From Smittia aterrima (Eukaryota > Arthropoda > Insecta > Diptera > Chironomidae): DNA of 64,000 nt. Position 1 is the stretch's first letter. Every line of letters begins with the position of its first letter. The DNA is taken from positions 25,079,537-25,143,536 of the forward strand of contig CP093829.1 in assembly GCA_033063855.1 (NCBI GenBank), given 5' to 3'. Positions 22,701-34,700 of the stretch are shown piece after piece. A program made the translations under genes and the position numbers. The notes beneath the pieces were generated by a model. It had not been told where the DNA came from and made no database searches. It worked only from the letters and a program-made list of their open reading frames with translations.

Positions 22701-25700
22701 GACTGTAACGTCACCTGAACATTCTTGATCAGATAACACGCAAGTATATTCTCCTTCATCGTAAACAGTCACCTCGTGAACAACAAGCTGATGAACCTTT
22801 CCTTTCTTAACCATCACGAATTTGTTGTCTTTTGGTTTGATCTCTTCTCCATCCTTGTACCAAGCGACAGTTGCAGTTTCCGATGTGATTTCAACTTCGA
22901 GAACGACAGTTTCCAATTCGTTTGATTCGAGATCTTCAAGTTTTCTAACAAACTCTGGTTTGGCTTCAGTAACCTTAAGCTCAGTGTCGGTAACTTGATC
23001 TTTAACGACACACTTGTATGAACCAGCATCACTGTACGAAGTGTTCTTGATGACAAGCTTGTGAACTCTAGCTTCATGAACAATAATTCTGTGATCCATT
23101 CCACTAAGTTCTTTGCCATTGTGCAACCATTTCGTTGGAACTGAATGAGATGTTTCGCACTCAAGAGTCGTCGTCTTATTCTCCTCGACTGTGTAGGTCT
23201 TGTGCAAAGTCTTTGTGAACTTCACCTTGTCAACATCAACTGTTACTTTAGCTCCATGTGAAGCTTTGCCAACAATATTTGAAGCAATGCATTTGTAGTC
23301 GCCGGAATCAGTTTCAGAGTCAGCATTCAAAATGGTCAAAGTGAGCTTATCACCATCGAATTCAGTCTTGAGTCTATCTGAAGGTTGAATCGGTTTGTTG
23401 TTTCTCAACCAAGTAATGTCAGGAACTGGATTACCGGTGACTTTAGCTGACAAAACGATTGTTTCCTTCTGTTTGACGGTAACTTTTTCAAAGCGTTCTA
23501 CAAACATTGGAGACTCGAAGTGTATGCCGATCTCTTCAACGGTCAATGTACATCCTGAGAAAGCAGTTCCAGCAGAATTTGTTGCCTTCAAAGTGTATTC
23601 ACCTGATTGCTTCTCAGTCGCAGTGACAACAGTCAATGAGTGAGTGAACTTGTCGACCTTTTTGTTTTCGGTGATTTCAGTTCCATCCTTGAACCATTGA
23701 ACTTTCGGAGTAGGATTTCCAGTCACTTGAGTTGTAAATGTGACAGTTTCGCCTTCTTTAACAACCATGCTCTTCAAAGGCTCTAGAATCTCTGGCTTCT
23801 CTTTTTCTCCTGTTTTAACTTTAAGTTTAATAGGCATAATAGATTCACCTTCTCGATTCTTTGCGACGACTTCCCACGTTCCTTCTTGTTTCTTCAGAAC
23901 GCCAGAGATTTGCAAAACAGTGCAATACATATTATTGTCTGATTTAGTAACGACTTTAACGTTCTCGATAGTTGATACATCTTTTCCGTTGAAAAGCCAT
24001 GTTATCTTAGGCTCTGGGACAGCAACTAAACGACAATCAAGAATGACATTTGTTCCTTCGTCAACGCATTTTACTTTCGGCTTCTTTGAGAAAATTGGTG
24101 GAATTCCCTCGAGAATTTCTGCAAGCGAAGATTCTCTCGAAGCGCTTCGGCGTGAGTTCATCTCTGAACCATGATCAGAGGCTGTGTCAACTGTGAGTTC
24201 AGTTGTGCTCGATGCGAAACCAGCAGCATTCTTTGCCACGCAAGTGAAAGTTCCGGCATCTTCAGGGAAGACTTCGCGAATGACCAATGTTGCGACATTA
24301 TCGTCATCGTAATACATTTGGAAGTCTTGAGAAGGTAAAATGATTTGCGTTTGTTTGAACCAAGTGATTTGAGGTCTTGGAACACCTTCAACCTTGCATT
24401 CAAATTGAACTGTGTAGCACTCTGGCGTGTTAATTGGTTGAAGTTTCTCGATGAAACGTGGCGCGAATGATTTCTCGTCAGGTCCAGGTTCTAAAAATAT
24501 TTCTAATGTAAATTCTTATGAATAATTTCAAAATTCCAAAACTTACTCTCAAACACAGGAAGTTTATCAATTCTCTCGTTGAGTTTCTTCTGAACGTAGT
24601 GAGTGTAGCTAACAGCGTCCATTAGATTTTGAGACTCTGTCCAACCTTTCTCGTTTGTCAGTTGTTTTCTTACGAACCACCAGTCAGCGTTGTAACGCTC
24701 CATTACGTAGACCTTTTCACCTTCAACCAAGTTAAGAGTGTCTTCATTATCAGACACAACCGAACATATTGAAACCATGAGATCTTCCTCGAGTACTTCT
24801 CTAGTAATGCTCAGCGAATCTCCGTCTATTAAAAATGTCTTTAAATTTCAGGAAACCAAAAATAATAATTTAAACAAACCTTCGATGTATTGTGGAACAG
24901 ATTTGCGTTTCAATCTTAATTTCAATGAGTCTTCATCGAAAGTCGAAACTCTCTTGCGATGTTTCTTCTTGGGGAAACTAACCATTGAAACAGATTCTTC
25001 CTCGTTGTCTTCGATCTTATAAGGAACCTTCTCTTTTTTGCGTTTAAGCTTCAAAAGAACGTGTTCAGGCAAATCTTCTGGCAAGACTTCTTTGTCTGAG
25101 AATTCATCTGGCTCATCGACATCATACATTGTGTCTTCGGGCTCACTATCATCAATAATTTCCTCGATAATTGGGCCTTCATCATCTTCCATTTCTTGAA
25201 TGATTCTAATGCGATGTTCGCCAGCATCTTCGCTGTAGACTGGTTTCGGTCTCTTGAGTTTTACCTTGCCTGACATCGAGATTTCCTCTTCAGCGTATGA
25301 GTCCAATTGAATTTTAAATTCTTGATCGACATCCTCTTTGTGTGTTGTACGTTTTGGTCGGAATGTAACATTCTCTGCTTCGGTAATTTCTGGGAATTCA
25401 GGACGAGATGGCTTTCTCGGTTTTTTGAGCTTCTTGACAGTGTATTCGTCTTCATGTTCTTCGTATTGCAGAGCACGAGGCTTTGACTTTCTACGGAACA
25501 TGAATTCAGCAATATCTTCGGGAACATCATCCTCGTAGACAATTTCCTCAATTGGTTCCTCGTCCGCTCCTTCTTCCCATTTGGTTATCGTGGCTTCGGC
25601 ATCTTCACTAGATACTTTGAGTTTTCTAGGCTTCTTAACTGACATTTCGGCTTCAGTTTCCTCAGTTACTCGTGGCTTCTTCTTCCTTTTAATAGTTCCT

Positions 25701-28700
25701 TCGACTTCGATATCTTCTACTTCATATGGTTTTGGTTTCGGTTTCAAGCCAAGAGTTGCTTCAGCAGCAAATTCTTCGACTTCTTCAGGCTTTGGCTTCT
25801 TCTTCTTTTTGATTGTCTGGCTAACTTCTTCTTCCTCAGTAATAATCTGTTTAGTTTTTGGTTTTCTAATGCCGAAAACTGCTTGTTCCGGAGCTTCTTC
25901 ATCCTCGTAAACAATTTCCTCAATTGGTTCCCCGTCAGGTCCTTCAACCAATTGTGTAATGGTTGCTTCAGCCTCTTCGCTTTGAACCTTTGGTTTTCTT
26001 GGTTTCTTAACTGACATTTCAGCTTCAGTTTCCTCAGTCACTCGTGGCTTCTTCTTCTTCTTAATCGTTCCTTCGACTTCGATATCTTCTACCTCGTAAG
26101 GTTTTGGTTTAGGTTTCAAGCCAAGAGTTGCTTCAGCAGCAAACTCTTCGACTTCCTCAGGCTTTGGCTTCTTCTTTTTGATCGTCTGACTAACTTCTTC
26201 TTCTTCAGTAACGATCTGCTTAGTTTTTGGTTTTCTTATGCCAAAAACGGCTTCTTCCGGAGCTTCTTCATCCTCGTAAACAATTTCCTCAATAGGTTCC
26301 TCGTCAGGTCCTTCAACCAATTGTGTAATGGTTGCTTCAGCCTCTTCGCTTTGAACCTTTGGCTTTCTTGTTTTCTTAACCGACATTTCGGCTTCGGCTT
26401 CCTCTGTGGGCTTTGGCTTCTTTTTCTTTTTGATTGTTTGAGTGACTTCTTCTTCCTCTGTTACAATCTTTTTCGGTTTTGGTTTTTTAATGCCGAATGA
26501 AGCTTCAGCAGGAGTTTCTTCAATCGGCTCTTCTTCTGGCTCGACTGTTGTTGTGATAGTTGCTTCAGCTTCTGCGCTTTGAGATTTTGGTTTCTTTGGT
26601 TTTTTAACTTCAATTGCAGCTTCAGCTTCTTCTGAAGGTTTAGGTTTCTTCAATCCCAACGTTATCTCGGCAGATGGTTCTTCAGGTTCTTCTGGAACAA
26701 CCTGTCGAAGTGAAACAGTTGCTTCTTCGGGTTCACTAATTTCAAATTGTTTGGGCTTTTTGAAGGATACTTCTTGTTGTGTTTCAGGTGTTTCTGAACG
26801 ATCTTTACGTGTTATTTTAAATGAAACATCTTTTTGTGGCTCTTCTTCGGGCGTAACCTTCTCAACTCTTTTGTATGGAGCTGCAACTTGCTCAACCTCT
26901 GGTGATTCTTTTCTAGCTTGTTCAATATCGATCTTTTCGTATTTCTCCAAGTCAGTTCTTTCAACCTCAAGATTCAGTAGACGATCTAATTCAGCGTCCA
27001 TGTCAGCGGTCTTCTTCTTGACCTTCTTAACTTTTTTCTTATCTGGTTTACTTGATGTCTTGGATGCTTCGCTTTCGTCTGAATCAACATTTGAATCAAC
27101 TTTAGATAATTTACGTCTGATACTTTCTAACTCAGCCTCATAAGCAGATTGAGCGTCAGTTGATTTTGCGTGCTGCGCATCTTGTGTAACAAGTTCCATA
27201 GGTTCAGTAGTAAACTCTCGGCGAAGCAGCTTACGCTGCAATATTGTTTCAAGGGTTTCTTCCTTTGGTTTTTCTTCAACCACCTTCTTGGGACGAGGAG
27301 GTTTCTTTTTAGGTTCCTCTTTCGTGGACTCTTCTGTAACCTCAATTGGTTTCGCTTCTTCTTTCTTTGGTTCAGAAACTGTTGTAGTTGTGGTTTCAGC
27401 AATTGGTTTTTCAGGCTCTTCTTCAACAATTTCGGCTTTAACTTTCTTAGGAGCATCAATGTCAATTTTTTCATATGATTCAAGCTCTGTCTTTTCAATA
27501 TCGAGATTCAAGAGTCTTTCCAATTCCAAATCATCGTCAGAAGGTTTCTTTGGTTTCTTAACCTTCTTTTTAATCTTCGTTTTTTCTACTTCAGGAATTA
27601 TTTCTTCCTTTTCTTCTTCATCGCTCTTCGGTTTCTCTTCGAATTTAACAGAAATATCGGCCTTTGGCTCCTTATGCTCTTCTTTCACTTCATCTGGTTT
27701 AGTCCAAGGTTTAAGCTTAATCGGCTCTTGTTCCTCGGTCGGTTTGGTCGACTCAGGGATTCTAAACTTAACTTCAGGTTCTTCTGGCTGTTCTTGAGGT
27801 TTTGGTTTTCCTAATTTAATGTTTATCGAAGGTTCTTCTGGTTCTGGTTTAGGCTTAGGTTTGCGCTTATAAACACCTTTCTCTTCGGGTATTTCTTCAA
27901 CGGGCTGATCAATTGGGGTAGGCTCATAGATTTCTTTCTCAAATGGCTCTGGTTCTGGACCAACAAATGGCTCAAGAGGTTCGAAGACCTGTTTGCTTTT
28001 CTTTTTCTTAGTTTTCTCAGTAGGAGATTCTTCATCTTTTGGTTTCGTTTTAGGTTTTTCCTCAAGTTCAGTTTCTGGTTCTTTCTTTTCGGGAACCTTC
28101 TTAAGCTTAACAATATCTTCGGGAGATTCTTCAACAGGAACTTTACCTTTTCCAAGCTTCAAAGTTTTCGAATCGACTTCTTCGGGCTCGACTTTCTCCT
28201 TCGGCTTTCTTTCGTATTTGGGTTTAGGTTCCTCTTCTGGTTTCTCCTCAGGGACTTCATCTTCTTCATATGATTCAACTTGTTCTAGTTCTGGCTTTTC
28301 ATCTTTGGGAGCCTTGAATTTTTTGATCTTCTTACCCTTCTTCTTTTCGACTTCTTCTTCTTCTTGTCGCGCGAGGTCACCTTGCACTCTAATTGAGTTG
28401 ATGTCAGTGATGATAAGTTTTTGTGGTTCTGGCGGATACTCGATTTTAATTATCCTGCTTTTCAGTAGAACCTTTGGAAGTTTGCTCTCTTCAATTTTCT
28501 TCGGAGTTATTTTCGTTTTGCGCAATTCAATATTTTGCGGTTGTTCTGGTTCAGCTACAATTAGTTTTGTGGCTTTGATTTGTTTACGCTCAATTTTAAT
28601 TGGCACAAGTTTGAGCACTTCAGCTTTGTTAGGTTTCCTTTTTTCAAAACCATGAGCTTCAAATGATTCAAGTTCTGTTTTCGCAACATCCATTTCTAAA

Positions 28701-31700
28701 AGCTTCTTCGTCATTTCGTCAATGTCGTTATCTCCCTTCTTTGGTTTTTTCTTAATCTTCTTGATTGTCTTCTTACTAGGCTCCTGGATTTCCGTTGCCT
28801 CTGTTTCCGGTTCAATGATCTCTTCAATTGAAACGGGTTCAGCTAAATTTTAAAGAATAGAACGTAAATAAAAGATTATTAAATTTTCTACCGCATTCCC
28901 AAAAAACTTACGGATTTCAGTTTGTTCTATTTTTGGAACATGTTGTTCTGAAGGTGTATCGTGTATAACGGTAGGTTCTGTAATGTGTTCAGGGATAGTC
29001 TCTGGTTCATTTGAGAGTGATAAACTATCAATCGTGACAGTCTCTGGTTGAATTTCTTCAACTTGTTCTTCAATAGGTTCAGCGAGTTCCTCAGGTTCTG
29101 TAATATCTTCTGGCTCTGCAACTCCTTCGACATGTTTCTTTATTTTCTTTGTTTTGATAACCCGCGATTTCTTGGTTTCTGTAGTTATGGTATCAGGTTG
29201 AGGTGTCTCTTGAACAACTTCAGATATTTCCAATTGCTTTTCTTCAACTATTTCAGGTTTGACTTTTTTAGGAACATCAACATCAATCTTTTCGTATGAT
29301 TCTAAGTCTGTTTTTTCAACCTCCAAGTTAAGCAATCTTTCGAGTTCAGTATCGTCCTCTTTGACAACCTTTGGCTTCTTAACCTTCTTTTTTGGTTTAC
29401 CGTCAGTTTTATCCGTTGGCATCTCAACTGTCTCTTCTGAAATTGGTTTATCTACAGGCGTTGGTTCATAAATCTCTTTTTCAATAGGTTCTGGTTCAGA
29501 TGGTTCAAATGGTTCAAGTGGTTCCAAAGTCTGTTTAGTTTTCTTTTTCTTTGGTTTTTCTGCAGAGACTTCTTCTTCTTTAGGTTTCGGTTTAATTTCC
29601 TCTTCAGTTTCAAGTTCCGGTTCTTTCTTTTCAGGGACCTTCTTCAATTTTACAATTTCTGGAAGAGGTTCTTCTTCTGGCAGTTTGCCCTTTCCAAGTT
29701 TTAACTTTTTAGAATCTTCCTCCTCAGGTTCAGAAGTTTTCTTTAATTTTTTAGGAGCTTTTGGCTTCTCTTCTTCCTTCTCCTTTTCAAGCTTTTCAGG
29801 TTCATCTAAGTCAATCTTTTCATATGACTCAAGTTCCGTCTTCTCGACATCAAGATTGAGTAATCTTTCAAGTTCCAAATCTTCAGATGACGGCTTCTTG
29901 GTCTTTTTAACCTTTTTCTTTGTTTTCTTTTCTTCCGATTCTGCGATTTCTTCAGGTTTACTCCATGGCTTGAGTTCAAGTTCCTCTGGTTCTTCCTCTG
30001 GTTTAGTTGAATCAGGGATTCTAAACTTAACTTCAGGTTCTTCAGGCTGTTCTTTAGGTTTCGGTTTGCCTAATTTAATATTCAACTCTGGCTCTTCTGG
30101 TTCCGGCTTGGCCTTAGGCTTACGTTTGTAAACACCTTTTTCCTCTGGTTTTTCTTCAACTGGTTGATCTACAGGCGTTGGTTCATAAATCTCTTTTTCG
30201 ATAGGTTCTGGTTCAGATGGTTCGAATGGTTCAAGCGGTTCCAAAGTTTGTTTAGTTTTCTTTTTCTTTGGTTTTTCTACAGAGACTTCTTCTTCTTTAG
30301 GTTTCGGTTTAATTTCCTCTTCAGTTTCAAGTTCCGGTTCTTTCTTTTCAGGGACCTTCTTCAATTTTACAATTTCTGGAAGAGGTTCTTCTTCTGGCAA
30401 TTTGCCCTTTCCAAGTTTTAACTTTTTAGAATCTTCCTCCTCAGGTTCAGAAGTTTTCTTTAATTTTTTAGGAGCTTTTGGCTTCTCTTCTTCCTTCTCC
30501 TTTTCGAGCTTTTCAGGTTCATCTAAGTCAATCTTTTCATACGACTCTAGTTCCGTCTTCTCGACATCGAGATTGAGTAATCTTTCAAGTTCCAAATCTT
30601 CAGGTGACGGCTTCTTGGTCTTTTTAACCTTTTTCTTTGTTTTCTTTTCTTCCGTTTCTTCGATTTCTTCAGGTTTACTCCATGGCTTGAGTTCAAGTTC
30701 TTCTGGTTTTTCCTCTGGTTTAGTTGACTCAGGGATTCTAAACTTAACTTCAGGTTCTTCAGGCTGTTCTTTAGGTTTCGGTTTGCCTAATATAATATTC
30801 AACTCTGGCTCTTCTGGTTCCGGCTTGGCCTTAGGCTTACGTTTGTAAACACCTTTTTCCTCTGGTTTTTCTTCAACTGGTTGATCTACAGGCGTTGGTT
30901 CATAAACCTCTTTTTCGATAGGTTCTGGTTCAGATGGTTCGAATGGTTCAAGCGGTTCCAAAGTCTGTTTAGTTTTCTTTTTCTTTGGTTTTTCTACAGA
31001 GACTTCTTCTTCTTTAGGTTTCGGTTTAATTTCCTCTTCAGTTTCAAGTTCCGGTTCTTTCTTTTCAGGGACCTTCTTCAATTTTACAATTTCTGGAAGA
31101 GGTTCTTCTTCTGGCAGTTTGCCCTTTCCAAGTTTTAACTTTTTAGAATCTTCCTCCTCAGGTTCAGAAGTTTTCTTTAATTTTTTAGGAGCTTTTGGCT
31201 TCTCTTCTTCCTTCTCCTTTTCGGGCTTTTCAGGTTCATCTAAGTCAATCTTTTCATACGACTCTAGTTCCGTCTTCTCGACATCGAGATTGAGTAATCT
31301 TTCAAGTTCCAAATCTTCAGGTGACGGCTTCTTGGTCTTTTTAACCTTTTTCTTTGTTTTCTTTTCTTCCGTTTCTTCGATTTCTTCAGGTTTACTCCAT
31401 GGCTTGAGTTCAAGTTCTTCTGGTTTTTCCTCTGGTTTAGTTGACTCAGGGATTCTAAACTTAACTTCAGGTTCTTCAGGCTGTTCTTTAGGTTTCGGTT
31501 TGCCTAATATAATATTCAACTCTGGCTCTTCTGGTTCCGGCTTGGCCTTAGGCTTACGTTTGTAAACACCTTTTTCCTCTGGTTTTTCTTCAACTGGTTG
31601 ATCTACAGGCGTTGGTTCATAAACCTCTTTTTCGATAGGTTCTGGTTCAGATGGTTCGAATGGTTCAAGCGGTTCCAAAGTCTGTTTAGTTTTCTTTTTC

Positions 31701-34700
31701 TTTGGTTTTTCTACAGAGACTTCTTCTTCTTTAGGTTTCGGTTTAATTTCCTCTTCAGTTTCAAGTTCCGGTTCTTTCTTTTCAGGGACCTTCTTCAATT
31801 TTACAATTTCTGGAAGAGGTTCTTCTTCTGGCAGTTTGCCCTTTCCAAGTTTTAACTTTTTAGAATCTTCCTCCTCAGGTTCAGAAGTTTTCTTTAATTT
31901 TTTAGGAGCTTTTGGCTTCTCTTCTTCCTTCTCCTTTTCGGGCTTTTCAGGTTCATCTAAGTCAATTTTTTCATACGACTCTAGTTCCGTCTTCTCGACA
32001 TCGAGATTGAGTAATCTTTCAAGTTCCAAATCTTCAGGTGACGGCTTCTTGGTCTTTTTAACCTTTTTCTTTGTTTTCTTTTCTTCCGTTTCTTCGATTT
32101 CTTCAGGTTTACTCCATGGCTTGAGTTCAAGTTCTTCTGGTTTTTCCTCTGGTTTAGTTGACTCAGGGATTCTAAACTTAACTTCAGGTTCTTCAGGCTG
32201 TTCTTTAGGTTTCGGTTTGCCTAATATAATATTCAACTCTGGCTCTTCTGGTTCCGGCTTGGCCTTAGGCTTACGTTTGTAAACACCTTTTTCCTCTGGT
32301 TTTTCTTCAACTGGTTGATCTACAGGCGTTGGTTCATAAACCTCTTTTTCGATAGGTTCTGGTTCAGATGGTTCGAATGGTTCAAGCGGTTCCAAAGTCT
32401 GTTTAGTTTTCTTTTTCTTTGGTTTTTCTACAGAGACTTCTTCTTCTTTAGGTTTCGGTTTAATTTCCTCTTCAGTTTCAAGTTCCGGTTCTTTCTTTTC
32501 AGGGACTTTCTTCAATTTTACAATTTCTGGAAGAGGTTCTTCTTCTGGTAATTTGCCCTTTCCAAGTTTTAACTTTTTAGATTCTTCCTCCTCAGGTTCA
32601 GAAGGTTTCTTTAATTTTTTAGGAACTTTTGGCTTCACTTCTTCCTGCTCTTTTTCAAGCTTTTCAGGTTCATCTAAATCAATCTTTTCATATGACTCAA
32701 GTTCCGTTTTTCCAACTTCGAGGTTTAGTAATCTTTCAAGTTCCAAATCTTCAGGAGTTTGTTTTTTAACGCGTTTCACTTTTCGTGTTATTTTCTTTTT
32801 CTCAATTTCTTCTATGGGAACTTCGCTTTCAACCACAGCGAAAACTTCAGTTATATTAACTTCAGAAAGTTCCTCTTCGACAGCTGGAGTTGACTTCTTC
32901 TTCTTTGGCTTTTGAGGAATTATTTCTTCCAACTCTTCTTCGGGAATATCAGATTCAACGACACTAATAGTTGTCTCAGGTTCTTTGTTATCTTCTTGAA
33001 CTGTGATGATTTCGGTGATTTCTTGTTTTTTGCCAATCTTTTTCTTAATTGTTCGCTTCTTAATAGTTTTCTCTGGAGTTTGCTCTTCGGTGACAACTTC
33101 AGTAATATTAACTTCAGAAGGTTCCTCTTCGACAGCTGGAGTTGACTTCTTCTTCTTTGGCTTTTGAGGAATTATTTCTTCCAACTCTTCTTCGGGAATA
33201 TCAGATTCAACGACACTAATAGTAGTCTCAGGTTCTTTGTTATCTTCTTGAACTGTGATGATTTCGGTGATTTCTTGTTTTTTGCCAATCTTTTTCTTAA
33301 TTGTTCTCTTCTTAATAGTTTTCTCTGGAGTTTGTTCTTCGGTGACAACTTCAGTAATATTAACTTCAGACGGTTCCTCTTCGACAGTTGGAGTTAACTT
33401 CTTCTTCTTTGGCTTTTGAGGAATTATTTCTTCCAACTCTTCTTCGGGAATATCAGATTCAACGACACTAATAGTTGTCTCAGGTTCTTTGTTATCTTCT
33501 TGAACTGTGATGATTTCGGTGATTTCTTGTTTTTTGCCAATCTTTTTCTTAATTGTTCGCTTCTTAATAGTTTTCTCTGGAGTTTGCTCTTCGGTGACAA
33601 CTTCAGTAATATCAACTTCAGAAGGTTCCTCTTCGACAGCTGGAGTTGACTTTTTCTTCTTTGGCTTTTGAGGAATTATTTCTTCCAACTCTTCTTCGGG
33701 AATATCAGATTCAACGACACTAATAGTAGTCTCAGGTTCTTTGTTATCTTCTTGAACTGTGATGATTTCGGTGATTTCTTGTTTTTTGCCAATCTTTTTC
33801 TTAATCGTTCTCTTCTTAATAGTTTTCTCTGGAGTTTGTTCTTCGGTGACAACTTCAGTAATATTAACTTCAGAAGGTTCCTCTTCGACAGTTGGAGTTG
33901 ACTTCTTCTTCTTTGGCTTTTGAGGAATTATTTCTTCCAACTCTTCTTCGGGAATATCAGATTCAACGACACTAATAGTAGTCTCAGGTTCTTTGTTATC
34001 TTCTTGAACTGTGATGATTTCGGTGATTTCTTGTTTTTTGCCAATCTTCTTCTTAATCGTTCTCTTCTTAATAGTTTTCTCTGGAGTTTGCTCTTCGGTG
34101 ACAACTTCAGTAATATTAACTTCAGAAGGTTCCTCTTCGACAGTTGGAGTTGACTTCTTCTTCTTTGGCTTTTGAGGAATTATTTCTTCCAACTCTTCTT
34201 CGGGAATATCAGATTCAACGACACTAATAGTTGTCTCAGGTTCTTTGTTATCTTCTTGAACTGTAATAATTTCTGTGATTTCTTGCTTTTTGCCAATCTT
34301 CTTCTTAATCGTTCTCTTCTTAATAGTTTTCTCTGGAGTTTGCTCTTCGGTGACAACTTCAGTAATATTAACTTCAGAAGGTTCCTCTTCGACAGTTGGA
34401 GTTGACTTCTTCTTCTTTGGCTTTTGAGGAATTATTTCTTCCAACTCTTCTTCGGGAATATCAGATTCAACGACACTAATAGTAGTCTCAGGTTCTTTGT
34501 TATCTTCTTGAACTGTGATGATTTCGGTGATTTCTTGTTTTTTGCCAATCTTCTTCTTAATCGTTCTCTTCTTAATAGTTTTCTCTGGAGTTTGCTCTTC
34601 GGTGACAACTTCAGTAATATTAACTTCAGAAGGTTCCTCTTCGACAGTTGGAGTTGACTTCTTCTTCTTTGGCTTTTGAGGAATTATTTCTTCCAACTCT

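Noticed and set aside
29685..32282. Plus-strand Ser/Phe-rich open frames of 148 codons repeated every 717 nt
   Set aside because: Antisense of the 717-bp cassettes. Ser/Phe-rich composition is what antisense Glu/Lys codons give.
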